DNA of 64,000 nucleotides from Streptomyces roseolus (GCF_014649855.1 NZ_BMTV01000009.1:156707-220706); one strand, 5' to 3'; positions 19,025-32,673 are shown, numbered from the stretch's first letter. Notes: a model not told the origin generated them from the sequence alone. A program made the numbers and translations.

Positions 19025-19477
19025 CTACGCGACGTTCACCCTCTGCCCTGGAGGCGCCGCCTCCAGCCAGGCCATGAACCCCGTCCGGGCGTCCTCGCTC
19101 ATCGCGAGTTCGAGCCGGACGCCGTTGTACATGCAGGGCTGGATCACCGAGTCGGACAGGAGCGCGAGCTCCTCCTCGCCCTCCGGCATCCGGCGCTCCA
19201 GGGCCACGATGGCCGAACGCTCCAGGAAACGACGCGGCCGGGGCGCGTACGAGAAGACCCGGAACCAGGCGATCTCGTCACCGCTGTACCGGGCCACCCC
19301 GTACACCCAGCCCTTGCCGGACAGGTCCGGCTCCTCCGGGACGTCCCAGCGCAGCGAACAGTCGAAGGTGCCGCCGGCACGCTGGATCAGCCGCCGGCGC
19401 AAGCCGAAGACGAAGAGCCCGATCAACACCAGTGCGACGACCAGGCCGCACACGAGCAGCGCGAGGAACATCTTCAC
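19025..19477 (-). CDS. DUF2550 membrane-anchored protein
   Basis: This 150-residue protein has one N-terminal membrane segment (FLALLVCGLVVALVLIGLFV) followed by RRRLIQRAGGTFDCSLRW and a soluble domain, the layout of the actinobacterial DUF2550 family. The gene is known to follow atpC in Streptomyces, as here. GTG 19477 follows AGGAGG closely; an ATG two codons later is the alternative. A terminator separates it from atpC, so it is probably transcribed on its own. Its function is unknown. Confidence 0.8.
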   Translation of the reverse strand: MKMFLALLVCGLVVALVLIGLFVFGLRRRLIQRAGGTFDCSLRWDVPEEPDLSGKGWVYGVARYSGDEIAWFRVFSYAPRPRRFLERSAIVALERRMPEGEEELALLSDSVIQPCMYNGVRLELAMSEDARTGFMAWLEAAPPGQRVNVA

Positions 19478-19543
19478 CGACCTCCTCGCCGCGTCCCGTG
19501 ACCGGCGCCGCCGGCCTCACGAATACCACCTGCATCTGCATCG

Positions 19544-19592
19544 CCTCAGCCGCGGCACGGTCTGGAACATTCCAGCCGTGCCGCGGCTGAGG
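19544..19592 (-). terminator. terminator of the atp operon
   Basis: A perfect 17-base-pair stem (19544-19560 with 19576-19592) surrounds an inner CTGGAA/TTCCAG stem, so the whole 49 bases fold as one long hairpin with a single bulge. It starts 26 bases after the atpC stop in the direction of transcription. Confidence 0.8.
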
Positions 19593-19617
19593 GCACTACT
19601 CTTCGGTATCCGGTCCG

Positions 19618-19992
19618 TTAGCGGACCGCTACCGCGCGCAGCCGGACCTCGGCGCGCCGCTCGGCGGCGGCGTCCTCGTCCGACTTGGCACGCTCCAGCG
19701 CGCGCTCGGCACGCTGGGCGTCGATCTCGTCCGCCAGCTCGGCGATCTCCGCGAGCAGCGACAGCTTGTCGTCGGCGAAGGAGATGAAGCCGCCGTGGAC
19801 GGCGGCCACGACGGTGGCGCCCTCGCTCGTGCGGATGGTCACCGGGCCCGACTCCAGCACACCGAGCAGCGGCTGGTGACCGGGCATGACGCCGATGTCG
19901 CCGGAGGTGGTACGCGCGATGACCAGGGTGGCCTCGCCGGACCAGACACTCCGGTCCGCGGCGACCAGCTCGACGTGCAGCTCAGCAGCCAA
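19618..19992 (-). CDS. atpC: ATP synthase F1 subunit epsilon
   Basis: This 124-residue protein begins MAAELHVELVAADRSVWSGEA and contains DIGVMPGHQPLLGVLESG, the conserved beta-sandwich of epsilon. The helical tail (residues 85-124) is rich in Arg/Glu. It is part of the central stalk and regulates ATP hydrolysis. The start is TTG with GAGGAG upstream. A hairpin lies between it and atpD. Confidence 0.93.
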   Translation of the reverse strand: MAAELHVELVAADRSVWSGEATLVIARTTSGDIGVMPGHQPLLGVLESGPVTIRTSEGATVVAAVHGGFISFADDKLSLLAEIAELADEIDAQRAERALERAKSDEDAAAERRAEVRLRAVAVR

Positions 19993-20060
19993 GGGTGGGC
20001 TCCTCGGTTCACCACCCGGCGGTGCTGCCGGGTGTTGGGATCAATTCTAAGGGGCGTGGA

Positions 20061-20091
20061 GAGGGGGGCGGGAACGGCTCCCGCCCCCCTC
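20061..20091 (-). promoter_or_regulatory. intercistronic hairpin between atpD and atpC
   Basis: GAGGGGGGCGGGA (20061-20073) pairs perfectly with 20079-20091 around a five-base loop in the 114-base atpD-atpC gap. It could attenuate transcription into atpC or stabilise the mRNA, adjusting the epsilon level. No T run follows. Confidence 0.5.
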
Positions 20092-20106
20092 GGGCGAGCA
20101 CGGGGC

Positions 20107-22466
<2,360 letters not shown>

Positions 22467-22486
22467 GAGTCAGGTCCCTTCCGTCG

Positions 22487-24085
<1,599 letters not shown>

Positions 24086-24131
24086 CTGGGTTCCCTGCTC
24101 TCCTTGTTGGGCCCGAAGTTTCTTAAGGGGT

Positions 24132-24149
24132 CTGGGGGCCGACCCCCAG
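24132..24149 (-). other. short intercistronic hairpin between atpH and atpA
   Basis: CTGGGGG pairs with CCCCCAG around CCGA in the 137-base gap between atpH and atpA. It may be an mRNA-processing or stability element; there is no T tract. Confidence 0.35.
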
Positions 24150-24222
24150 GAATCTTCTGCAATCTCTGCACGGCCCAACCGGGCCGCTGTGATGCGTGTT
24201 GTGTTGCCGGCGGCGTGAGCCG

Positions 24223-25038
24223 TCAGCCGGCCAGCCGCCGCTTCGCCTCGCCGAGGCGCTCGGAGACCGTGCCGTCGATGACCTCGTCGCCGACCCGCAC
24301 CGAGATCCCGCCGAGGACCGCGGGGTCCACGTCCAGGTTCAGGTGCATCGCGCGGCCGTACAGCTTCGCCAGTACGGCGCCGAGGCGCTGCTTCTGCTGG
24401 TCGGACAGCGGCACCGCCGAGGTGACGACGGCGACCATCCGGTCCCGGCGCGCCGCGGCGAGCTTGGACAGGGACTCGAGTCCCACCTCCAGGCTACGTC
24501 CCCGGGGCTGGGTCACCAGACGGACGACCAGACGCTCGGTGGTGGCGTTGGCCTTGCCGCCGAGCAGCGTGCGCAGCAGCTCGCCCTTGGCGGCGGGCTT
24601 CGCGGTCTTGTCCGTCAGCGCCGAGCGGAGCTCGGTGCTGGAGGAGACGATCCGGCCGAAGCGGAACAGCTCGTCCTCGACGTTGTCGAGGGCTCCCGCC
24701 TTCTGCGCCGCGGTGAGGTCGGCGGTGTTCGCCAGCTCCTCGGCCGCGTCGACGAGGTCGCGGGAGCGCGACCAGCGGGACCGGACCATGCCGGACACCA
24801 GGTCGACGGTCTCGCCGCCCACCTGACCGGTCAGGAGTCGCTGCGCGAGCTCGGCCTTGGCCTCACCCGACTGGGCGGGGTCGGTCAGGACCCGGCGCAG
24901 CGACACCTCGCGGTCGAGCAGGACGGTGACCGAGGCCAGCTCGTCCGCGAGCTTCGTCGCGTCGACCGAGGTGTTGTCGGTCAGCGCGTCGAGTGCCTCG
25001 CGGGCGGCGGCCAGTGCCTCACGGCTCGCTCCGTTCAT
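24223..25038 (-). CDS. atpH: ATP synthase F1 subunit delta
   Basis: This 271-residue delta subunit is longer than the roughly 180 residues of most bacteria, as usual in Streptomyces. The C-terminal part has [19 protein letters not shown] and [25 protein letters not shown], diagnostic of delta/OSCP. It joins the peripheral stalk to F1. The ATG overlaps the atpF stop by four bases. Confidence 0.95.
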   Translation of the reverse strand: MNGASREALAAAREALDALTDNTSVDATKLADELASVTVLLDREVSLRRVLTDPAQSGEAKAELAQRLLTGQVGGETVDLVSGMVRSRWSRSRDLVDAAEELANTADLTAAQKAGALDNVEDELFRFGRIVSSSTELRSALTDKTAKPAAKGELLRTLLGGKANATTERLVVRLVTQPRGRSLEVGLESLSKLAAARRDRMVAVVTSAVPLSDQQKQRLGAVLAKLYGRAMHLNLDVDPAVLGGISVRVGDEVIDGTVSERLGEAKRRLAG

Positions 25039-25580
25039 CGGACGGCCTCAGCCTTCTCCTCGAGCTCGTCGAGGAAGCGGTCGATCGTGCGGCTCTGGCG
25101 GGCGACGTCCTGGAGGGACTCGCCGACCAGCTTGCCGGCCAGGTCCGTGGCGAGCTTGCCGACGTCCTGACGCAGGGAGGAGGCGGCGGCCTTGCGGTCG
25201 GCCTCGATCTGCGTGTGACCGGCGGCGATGATCTCCTCGCGCTGGCGCTGGCCCTCCGCCTTCATCTCCTGGATGATCGCGGTGCCCTGCTCCGTCGCCT
25301 CCTGGCGGAGACGCGCGGCCTCGTGGCGGGCCTCGGCAAGCTGTGCCTTGTACTGCTCCAGCACACTCTGAGCCTCGATCTGGGCCGACTCGGCCTTCTC
25401 GATGCCACCCTCGATGGCCTCGCGGCGCTCGACCAGAACCTTGTTGATGTTCGGGAGGAGCTTCTTGGCGAGGAAGCCGAAGACGATGACGAAGGCGATC
25501 AGGCCGATGACGAGCTCGTCAAGATGCGGGAGGAGGGGGGGCTGGGGCTCCCCCTCGGCCGCAAGAAGCAGAGCGTTCAC
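25035..25580 (-). CDS. atpF: ATP synthase Fo subunit b
   Basis: This 181-residue protein has one N-terminal membrane helix (ELVIGLIAFVIVFGFLAKKLLP) and then a long charged helix rich in Glu/Ala/Arg that forms the peripheral stalk dimer. The start is GTG 25580. The stop overlaps atpH. Confidence 0.95.
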   Translation of the reverse strand: MNALLLAAEGEPQPPLLPHLDELVIGLIAFVIVFGFLAKKLLPNINKVLVERREAIEGGIEKAESAQIEAQSVLEQYKAQLAEARHEAARLRQEATEQGTAIIQEMKAEGQRQREEIIAAGHTQIEADRKAAASSLRQDVGKLATDLAGKLVGESLQDVARQSRTIDRFLDELEEKAEAVR

Positions 25581-25624
25581 ATCAGTGCCTTCCGTGAAAA
25601 TGTGGCTGTCGTCGAGAAGCAGGC

Positions 25625-25945
<321 letters not shown>

Positions 25946-26755
25946 TCAGTGGTGCTCGGAGAGCGCGCCCTGGACGTAGCTGCAGGCCAGGAGGACGAAG
26001 ACGTACGCCTGGACGGCCTGGATGAAGAGCTCGAAGGCGGTCATCACGAGGACCATCACGAAGGACGTGCCCGCGTAGACGATGCCGATGCCGTTGAGCA
26101 GGTACCAGGAGGCCAGCGAGAACATCACGATCAGCAGGTGACCGGCGAACATGTTCGCGAACAGTCGGACCGCGTGCGTGAAGGGCCGGATGATCAGGTT
26201 CGAGAAGAACTCGAGGACGACGACCAGCGGCAGGATCGGGCCGAGGGACTTGTCCCAGCCGACGATGTTCTTCCAGCCGCCGACGAAGCCGTGCTTCTTG
26301 AAGGTCAGCGAGACCCAGAGCACGTACACGATCAGCGCGAGGGCCGCCGGGAAGGCGATCAGCGAGGTGACCGGGAACTGGGCCAGCGGGATGATCGACC
26401 AGAGGTTCATCATCCAGACGAGGAAGAACATCGACACCATGAAGGGGACGTACTTCTCGCCGTCCTTCTTGCCGATGATCTCGTAGACGATGCCGCGGCG
26501 CACGAAGTCGTAACCGGCCTCGCCGATCATCTGCATCTTGCCGGGGACCAGCTTCGGCTTACGGAAGGCCGCCCAGAAGAAACCGACCACCACGATGGAG
26601 CTCAGCACCGCGAGCAGCATGGGCTTGGTCAGCTCGAAGCCGCCCCACGTCGCGATGGGCTCGTAGATGAACGTGTGCAGGCCCGGAGCCGGGAAGCCGC
26701 ATCCGGTGAAGATGTGGCAATCCGGGTCGAAGGCAAGCGTCTGGTCAGCACTCAC
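25946..26755 (-). CDS. atpB: ATP synthase Fo subunit a
   Basis: This 269-residue membrane protein has five or six membrane segments, with the essential Arg in NLIIRPFTHAVRLFANMFAGH and the C-terminal FELFIQAVQAYVFVLL. It forms the proton half-channels. GTG 26755 has AAGGAG six bases upstream, which fixes the start over the upstream ATG at 26791. Confidence 0.94.
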   Translation of the reverse strand: MSADQTLAFDPDCHIFTGCGFPAPGLHTFIYEPIATWGGFELTKPMLLAVLSSIVVVGFFWAAFRKPKLVPGKMQMIGEAGYDFVRRGIVYEIIGKKDGEKYVPFMVSMFFLVWMMNLWSIIPLAQFPVTSLIAFPAALALIVYVLWVSLTFKKHGFVGGWKNIVGWDKSLGPILPLVVVLEFFSNLIIRPFTHAVRLFANMFAGHLLIVMFSLASWYLLNGIGIVYAGTSFVMVLVMTAFELFIQAVQAYVFVLLACSYVQGALSEHH

Positions 26756-26980
26756 CGCGGGCTCCTTCAGCGTGGCGCATAGGTACGGCAACCTCGTTGT
26801 GTCGGCGCGGCACGCAGCCGCGGGTCGGCACTGGACTGGTCTTACGGATAGGGGGGCGGCGGGTCGGCTTCGAGCCTCGCGCTGGGACAGGCGCCGCTTC
26901 GGATGCCCGCGCCCGCAATGCCGCAGTTGGCACCGGACGATAGCAGGAAGCCGAACGCGCCTTTATCCCGGCCCTACCCT
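26756..26980. other. 225-base gap between atpI and atpB
   Basis: No gene is seen here. The size suggests that the main atpBEFHAGDC promoter may lie in this gap, but no clear -35/-10 pair could be found by eye. Confidence 0.3.
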
Positions 26981-27394
26981 TCACGACTTCGAACCCGTTT
27001 TCCCGGGCTCGACGTACGCGATCTTGGCCTTCATGTAGGCACGGGCCTGGGCCGCGACCCACACCACGGTCGTCGCGAGCACCGTGAAGGCGAAGGCCTT
27101 GAAGTCGAACACCGTGGTGCCCTTCAGCACGGCCAGGAAGACGGCGAGAACCAGCAGCTGCGTCGTGTAGAGCAAGAGCCCCATGGCCTGGAACAGCTGC
27201 GGGTGCTTCTTTGCCGTCCGCTGGAGCACCAGCATCCCGATGCCCATGAAGAGGAGCACGACCAGGGTGCCGAGCACGGCGCCGATCGCCCCCTTCCCGC
27301 CGGCGACGATGCCGCTGATCACCGTGGCGATGGCGCCGACGGCTGCAGACGGTACGACGGCCGAGAGAAGGAGGCGTGCGTCGGTGGAAGGCAT
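26981..27394 (-). CDS. atpI: ATP synthase protein I (AtpI-like)
   Basis: This 137-residue protein has four membrane segments (SAAVGAIATVISGIVAGG, GTLVVLLFMGIGMLVLQ, MGLLLYTTQLLVLAVFLAVL, AFTVLATTVVWVAAQA). Its place directly before atpB identifies it as the accessory protein AtpI, thought to help assemble the c-ring. ATG 27394. Confidence 0.82.
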   Translation of the reverse strand: MPSTDARLLLSAVVPSAAVGAIATVISGIVAGGKGAIGAVLGTLVVLLFMGIGMLVLQRTAKKHPQLFQAMGLLLYTTQLLVLAVFLAVLKGTTVFDFKAFAFTVLATTVVWVAAQARAYMKAKIAYVEPGKTGSKS

Positions 27395-27678
27395 GGCGGT
27401 GTCTCCGCTGTGATGGAGGGGGCGATGGTGTCGTCAGGGACGAGCGTAGGCCCGGTCCGAGGTGGGTCTCGGGGCCAACAGACCGTCGCACTACGGTCTT
27501 TCGGCACTGTCGCCGGGTCTCGTGAACCGTATCACAAACTATTTGAATAGGTCTTTACTCAGAGGGTGTGCCAACTGTCACACATGAGGGTTACAACGCG
27601 CGATTGTGCGCGACAGCGGGGCACCTTGTCTGGTAATGAGCCCCGATGGGGCATTCGCCGACCGCCGCTGTCGCGGCG
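27395..27678. promoter_or_regulatory. A/T-rich intergenic region upstream of atpI
   Basis: This 284-base gap contains the most A/T-rich stretch near the operon (about 27,525-27,605). Read on the minus strand it has TTGGCA followed by a 17-base spacer and CCTATT, a possible promoter for atpI and the operon. No coding sequence is supported here. Confidence 0.35.
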
Positions 27679-28992
27679 TCAACTCGGCGTGCCGGCCTTC
27701 CTCCGGTCGGAGAAGCGCGAACGGTGACCGATGGCCGTCGAGCCGTGCAGCCCCGCCGGGACCGGGACCCGGTCCTCCGCCGCCGCCCCCTGCTCCGGCT
27801 CCGGCTCCGGCTCGACCACCCGGCTCCGGCGCCGGTACCGCGGCGGAACGACGGCCTCCGCCCAGCGGGGCGCCCGCGGCGAGAAGCGCGGCATCAGGAG
27901 CAGCACCAGACCCAGGGCGCTCAGCACCGTGACGGCGAGGACGATCCACATCGACGCCGAGTGGACCGAGTACGCGAGCGTGCCGAAGGCGATCAGCGCC
28001 GACCAGAAGTACATGATCAGCACGGCCCGGCTGTGCGAGTGGCCGATCTCCAGGAGCCGGTGGTGCAGGTGGCCGCGGTCCGCGGCGAAGGGCGACTGGC
28101 CCTTCCAGGTCCGCCGCACGATCGCCAGGACCAGGTCGGTCATCGGGATCGCGATGATGGTCAGCGGCAGGATCAACGGGATGAAGACCGGCAGGGCCGC
28201 GTGGGTCGCCTGCCGGGTCGAGCCCTCGAAGATCTTCAGGGTGTCCGGGTCCACCTGGCCGGTGATCGAGATGGCGGAGGCGGCGAGGATCAGACCGATC
28301 AGCATCGAGCCCGAGTCGCCCATGAAGATCCGCGCCGGATGCATGTTGTGCGGCAGGAAGCCCAGGCACATGCCCATGAGGATCGCGGCGAAGAGGGTCG
28401 CGGGGGCCGCCGCCTCGATCGTGTAGCCGTACCAGAGGCGGTACGCGTACAGGAAGAAGGCGCCGGTGGCGATGCAGACCATGCCGGCGGCGAGGCCGTC
28501 GAGGCCGTCGACGAAGTTGACCGCGTTGATGGTGAGGACGACCAGGGCGACCGTCAGGAGGGTGCCCTGCCACTGGGTCAGCGCGACCGTGCCGACGCCC
28601 GGGATCGGCAGCCACAGGATCGTCAGGCCCTGCGCCACCATCACGCCGGCCGAGATCATCTGGGCGCCGAGCTTGATCAGCGCGTCCAGCTCGAACTTGT
28701 CGTCCAGGACGCCGATCAGCCAGATCAGGGCGGCGCCGGAGAGCAACGCGCGGGGCTCGTTCGACTGGTCGAAGACGCTGTTGAGGTTCTGCAGGTGGTC
28801 GGCGACGAGCAGTCCGGCGCACAGCCCGAAGAACATGGCGATGCCACCGAGCCTCGGAGTCGGTTCTCGGTGCACGTCGCGCGCGCGGATCTCCGGCATC
28901 GCGCCGGTCGCGATGGCGAACTTCCGCACCGGACCGGTCAGCAGATAGGTCACCGCGGCCGTGACACAGAGCGTCAGCAGGTAATCACGCAC
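27679..28992 (-). CDS. wecA: undecaprenyl-phosphate N-acetylhexosamine-1-phosphate transferase (WecA/TagO/Rfe family)
   Basis: This 437-residue polytopic protein has about eleven membrane segments. Family motifs are PTPRLGGIAMF, the Mg-binding GVLDDKFELD, NAVNFVDGLDGLAAG, FMGDSGSMLIG and the cytoplasmic His motif RGHLHHRLLEIGHS. It transfers GlcNAc- or similar sugar-1-phosphate to undecaprenyl phosphate, the first step of wall teichoic or other envelope polymers. The C-terminus has an extra soluble tail of about 60 residues with EPEPEPEQ. The start is GTG. Confidence 0.9.
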   Translation of the reverse strand: MRDYLLTLCVTAAVTYLLTGPVRKFAIATGAMPEIRARDVHREPTPRLGGIAMFFGLCAGLLVADHLQNLNSVFDQSNEPRALLSGAALIWLIGVLDDKFELDALIKLGAQMISAGVMVAQGLTILWLPIPGVGTVALTQWQGTLLTVALVVLTINAVNFVDGLDGLAAGMVCIATGAFFLYAYRLWYGYTIEAAAPATLFAAILMGMCLGFLPHNMHPARIFMGDSGSMLIGLILAASAISITGQVDPDTLKIFEGSTRQATHAALPVFIPLILPLTIIAIPMTDLVLAIVRRTWKGQSPFAADRGHLHHRLLEIGHSHSRAVLIMYFWSALIAFGTLAYSVHSASMWIVLAVTVLSALGLVLLLMPRFSPRAPRWAEAVVPPRYRRRSRVVEPEPEPEQGAAAEDRVPVPAGLHGSTAIGHRSRFSDRRKAGTPS

Positions 28993-29111
28993 GGGCTGTC
29001 CCCACAGGAATCGCTGGCCATCTCAGCCCCACACCCTAGCCGTGCCGTCCATGTGCTTGGAGACACCCCGGGCCCCGGAACGGTTGCGGCCCCGCCGGGG
29101 TCTTCTCCCGT

Positions 29112-30359
29112 TCACCGTCCATACGGGGGAAAACCGCTGGTCAGCTCCCGTACTTCGGCACGTGCCCGAGCCGTTTCCTCCGGTTCGTCGCGCAACGCCG
29201 AGGTGAACAGCGCGGCGATCCTGGCCATCTCCGGGGTGCCCATCCCCTGCGTGGTGACCGCGGCGGTGCCGAGCCGGATGCCGCGCCCGTCCCCGTGGGG
29301 CAGGGCGCAGGTGTCCAGGACGATGCCGGCGGCGGCGAGCCGGGCGCGGGCGGTGCGGCCGTCGACGCCCAGCGGGGAGGGGTCGGCGGTGATGAGGTGG
29401 GTGTCGGTGCCGCCGGTGGTCAGCGCGAAGCCCTCGGCGGAGAGCGCGGCCGCGAGCACGCGCGCGTGCTCGACCACCCGATGGGCGTACCCGGCGAAGG
29501 CCGGGGTGGACGCCTCCCCCAGGGCGACCGCCTTCGCCGCGATGGTGTGCATCTGGGCGCCGCCCTGCGTGAACGGGAAGACCGCGCGGTCCACCCGCTC
29601 GGCCAGCTCGGCCGTGCACAGCACCATCCCGCCGCGCGGCCCGCGCAGCACCTTGTGGGTGGTGGCGCAGACGACGTCGGCGTACGGGACCGGGTTCGGC
29701 GCCGCTCCCCCGGCGACCAGTCCGATGGGGTGGGCGGCGTCGGCGATGAGGTACGCCCCGACCTCGTCGGCGACGGCCCGGAAGAGGGCGTAGTCGGGGT
29801 GGCGGGGGTAGGAGATCGAGCCGCAGACGATCGCCGTGGGGCGGTGGTGGCGGGCGAGGGCGGCGAGCTGCTCGTAGTCGATGAGGCCGGTCTCGGCGTC
29901 GACGCCGTACGGGACGAAGTCGAACCAGCGGCCGGAGAAGTTCGCGGGCGAACCGTGCGTGAGGTGCCCGCCGTGGTCCAGGCCCATGGCGAGGACCGTG
30001 TCACCGGGCCTCAGAAGGGCCGCGTACGCCGCCAGGACGGCCGCGGAGCCCGAGTGCGGCTGGACGTTGGCGTGATCGGCTCCGAAGAGCGCGGTGGCCC
30101 GCTCCACGGCGATCCGCTCGGCCGCGTCGGCGTACGCGCAGCCGCCGTGGTACCGGGCGCCCGGATACCCCTCGGCGTACTTGTTGGCGAGCGTCGACCC
30201 CAGCGTCGCGAGGACCGCGGGCGAGGTGAAGTTCTCCGCCGCGATCAGCTGGAGCGTCTCGGCCTGCCGCCGCGCCTCCCCCGCCAGCACGTCGGCGATC
30301 TGCGGATCCTGCCGCCGCAGGACGTCGAGGACCTCTTCGGGGGGCGCGCTGACCGACAT
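29112..30359 (-). CDS. glyA: serine hydroxymethyltransferase
   Basis: This 415-residue PLP enzyme has LIAAENFTSPAVLATLGS, GYPGARYHGG, MGLDHGGHLTHGSPANFSG, and the PLP-binding Lys236 in TTHKVLRGPRGG. It converts serine and tetrahydrofolate to glycine and 5,10-methylenetetrahydrofolate. ATG 30359 begins the conserved region; the longer frame upstream is Pro/Arg-rich noise. Streptomyces often has several glyA paralogues; this one lies in the translation/envelope cluster. Confidence 0.88.
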   Translation of the reverse strand: MSVSAPPEEVLDVLRRQDPQIADVLAGEARRQAETLQLIAAENFTSPAVLATLGSTLANKYAEGYPGARYHGGCAYADAAERIAVERATALFGADHANVQPHSGSAAVLAAYAALLRPGDTVLAMGLDHGGHLTHGSPANFSGRWFDFVPYGVDAETGLIDYEQLAALARHHRPTAIVCGSISYPRHPDYALFRAVADEVGAYLIADAAHPIGLVAGGAAPNPVPYADVVCATTHKVLRGPRGGMVLCTAELAERVDRAVFPFTQGGAQMHTIAAKAVALGEASTPAFAGYAHRVVEHARVLAAALSAEGFALTTGGTDTHLITADPSPLGVDGRTARARLAAAGIVLDTCALPHGDGRGIRLGTAAVTTQGMGTPEMARIAALFTSALRDEPEETARARAEVRELTSGFPPYGR

Positions 30360-30448
30360 GGCTGACTCCGGGCCTGGGGGACGTAGCACCAATGTAGGCG
30401 CGTGCCCCCGAGCCCGCCCCCGGAGCGCCGGAGCGGCCCCGGGCCCCC

Positions 30449-31093
30449 TCAGCGCCGCGTCGGGACGCCCGTCAGGGCCGTGACGACCGGGTCCAGGGCC
30501 TCCTGGATCTCGTCTCCGATGGAGCGGAAGACGGTGATGGGGGCGCCGTAGGGGTCGTTGACCTCGTCCGCCTCGGCGGAGGGGGCCAGGAGCCACCCGC
30601 GTAGAGCGGCGGCCGCGCGGACCAGGGCGCGGGCGCGTTCGACCACCCCGTCGCGGGGGTCCGGGAGGGTGGCGGGGTCGATGGCGCGGACCAGGCGGGT
30701 GAACTCCTTCAGGGTGAAGGTGCGCAGTCCGGCCGAGTGGCCCATCGAGATGACCTGCGCGCGGTGGTCGCGGGTCGCGGTGAGGACGAGGTCGGCGCGG
30801 ATGACGTGCTCGTCGAGGAGTTCGCGCCCGACGAAGCCGCTGTGGTCGGCGCCGAAGTCGGCGAGGACCAGCTCCGCGTTGGTCTCCATGGGGGCGCCCT
30901 CGTGGCCCCAGGTGCCGGCGCTCTCCACGATGAGGCCCCGGCCGAGCCCCTCGCCGAGCCGCTGGAGCAGGGCGTGGCGGGTCAGCCGCTCGGTGATGGG
31001 CGAGCGGCAGACGTTGCCGGTGCTGACGTGGAGGATGCGGAAGGTGGTGTCGTGCTCGTACCCCGCTATGCCACGCCCCTCAGGGGCGGTCAA
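30449..31093 (-). CDS. low-molecular-weight protein tyrosine phosphatase homologue lacking the catalytic Cys
   Basis: This 214-residue protein has the LMW-PTP fold motif at residues 22-32, HVSTGNVCRSP. In active enzymes the P-loop is C-x5-R (as in CLGNICRS). Here the nucleophile position is Ser24 and Arg30 is kept; Cys29 is the second Cys. The general acid motif NDPYGAP (Asp180) is intact. It may bind phosphotyrosine without hydrolysing it. The TTG start at 31093 overlaps the tsaC stop by four bases, so the two are coupled. Confidence 0.8.
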   Translation of the reverse strand: MTAPEGRGIAGYEHDTTFRILHVSTGNVCRSPITERLTRHALLQRLGEGLGRGLIVESAGTWGHEGAPMETNAELVLADFGADHSGFVGRELLDEHVIRADLVLTATRDHRAQVISMGHSAGLRTFTLKEFTRLVRAIDPATLPDPRDGVVERARALVRAAAALRGWLLAPSAEADEVNDPYGAPITVFRSIGDEIQEALDPVVTALTGVPTRR

Positions 31094-31737
31094 CTGGCCA
31101 CCTCGAGGTCGGGTACGACCTTGCGGAGCTCTTCCGGTGACAGCGCGCCCTCGCGCAGCAGCACCGGGACCTTGCCCGTGACGTCGACGATGGAGGAGGG
31201 GGCGTTGTCGGGCGTCGGACCGCCGTCGAGGTAGACGGAGACGGCGTCGCCGAGCATCTGCTGGGCGGCGTCGCAGTCCTCCGGCGCCGGGTGCCCGGAG
31301 ATGTTGGCGGAGGTGACGGCCATCGGGCCGACCTCGGTGAGCAGCTCGATGGCGACGGGGTGCAGCGGCATGCGGAGGGCGACGGTGCCGCGGGTGTCGC
31401 CGAGGTTCCACTGGAGGGACGGCTGGTGGCGGGCGACCAGGGTGAGCGCGCCGGGCCAGAAGGCGTCGACGAGCTCCCACGCCTGCTCGGAGAAGTCGGT
31501 GACGAGGCCGTGCAGGGTGTTCGGGGAGCCGATGAGGACGGGGACGGGCATGCCGGGGCCCCGGCCCTTGGCGGCGAGCAGCTCGGCGACGGCCTCGCTG
31601 CCGAAGGCGTCCGCGCCGATGCCGTACACGGTGTCGGTGGGGAGCACGACGAGCTCGCCGCGGCGGACGGCCGACGCGGCTTCGCGCAGGCCGGTCGCGC
31701 GGTCGGTCGCCTCGTTGCAGTCGTATCGGCGTGCCAT
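31090..31737 (-). CDS. tsaC: L-threonylcarbamoyladenylate synthase (TsaC/Sua5 family)
   Basis: This 215-residue YrdC-domain protein has VVLPTDTVYGIGADAF, KGRGPGMPVPVLIGSP, LTLVARHQPSL and MAVTSANISGHPAPED. It makes threonylcarbamoyl-AMP from Thr, bicarbonate and ATP for t6A37 of ANN-decoding tRNAs. It lacks the extra Sua5 C-terminal domain. It lies 40 bases after prmC. Confidence 0.9.
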   Translation of the reverse strand: MARRYDCNEATDRATGLREAASAVRRGELVVLPTDTVYGIGADAFGSEAVAELLAAKGRGPGMPVPVLIGSPNTLHGLVTDFSEQAWELVDAFWPGALTLVARHQPSLQWNLGDTRGTVALRMPLHPVAIELLTEVGPMAVTSANISGHPAPEDCDAAQQMLGDAVSVYLDGGPTPDNAPSSIVDVTGKVPVLLREGALSPEELRKVVPDLEVAS

Positions 31738-31777
31738 CAGTCGCGCTCCTCCTCAGTCGTGGTGGTGCGGTGCCGGC

Positions 31778-32623
31778 TCACGGCATCGCCTTGCGGGCGG
31801 TCGCGAAGCGCGGCCGGTTGTTCAGGTCGGGGTGGTCGGCGGCGTCCGACCAGCCGGCCTCCTCGTTGAAGATCCACGGCACCTGGCCGCCCTGGGTGTC
31901 GGCGTGCTCGATGACGACGAGGCCGCCGGGGCGGAGCAGGCGGTGCGCGGTGCGCTCGATGCCGCGGATGGTGTCGAGGCCGTCCTCGCCGGAGAAGAGC
32001 GCCATCTCGGGGTCGTGGTCGCGGGCCTCGGGGGCGACGTACTCCCACTCGGTGAGGGGGATGTACGGCGGGTTGGAGATGACCAGGTCGACCTGGCCGT
32101 TGAGCTCCGGGAGGGCGGTGAGGGCGTCGCCCTGGTGGACGGTGACGCGGGAGCCGGCGGCGTTCTTGCGGGTCCAGACGAGCGCGTCGTCGGAGAGCTC
32201 GACGGCGTGGACGCGCGAGCGCGGCACCTCCTGGGCCATGGCGAGGGCGATGGCGCCGGAGCCGGTGCAGAGGTCGACGATGAGCGGTTCGACGACGTCC
32301 ATCGCGCGGACGGCGTCTATGGCCCAGCCGACCACGGACTCGGTCTCCGGGCGGGGCACGAAGACGCCGGGGCCGACCTGGAGCTCCAGGTAGCGGAAGA
32401 ACGCCCGGCCGGTGATGTGCTGGAGGGGTTCGCGCGCCTCGCGGCGGGCGATGGCCTCCCAGTAGCGGGCGTCGAAGTCGGCGTCCTTGACGTTGTGCAG
32501 CTCCCCCCGCTTGACGCCGTGCACGAACGCGGCGAGCTCCTCGGCGTCGAAACGCGGTGAGGGAACGCCGGCGTCGGCCAGCCGCTGGGTGGCCTGGGCC
32601 ACCTCGGCAAGCAGCAGGTTCAC
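31778..32623 (-). CDS. prmC: peptide chain release factor N5-glutamine methyltransferase
   Basis: This 281-residue SAM enzyme has [17 protein letters not shown] (SAM site) and the glutamine-binding motif [11 protein letters not shown]. It methylates the Gln of the GGQ motif of release factors. It follows prfA, its substrate gene, by 50 bases. The start is GTG 32623. Confidence 0.93.
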   Translation of the reverse strand: MNLLLAEVAQATQRLADAGVPSPRFDAEELAAFVHGVKRGELHNVKDADFDARYWEAIARREAREPLQHITGRAFFRYLELQVGPGVFVPRPETESVVGWAIDAVRAMDVVEPLIVDLCTGSGAIALAMAQEVPRSRVHAVELSDDALVWTRKNAAGSRVTVHQGDALTALPELNGQVDLVISNPPYIPLTEWEYVAPEARDHDPEMALFSGEDGLDTIRGIERTAHRLLRPGGLVVIEHADTQGGQVPWIFNEEAGWSDAADHPDLNNRPRFATARKAMP

Positions 32624-32673
32624 GCTGGTCCTCCGTGGTGCGGGGTGGGGCGGGGAGAGGTGCCTCGGGCCGG

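Noticed and set aside
19014..19787. Plus-strand frame through the DUF2550 gene and the atp terminator
   Set aside because: It crosses a long terminator hairpin and lies opposite two real genes.
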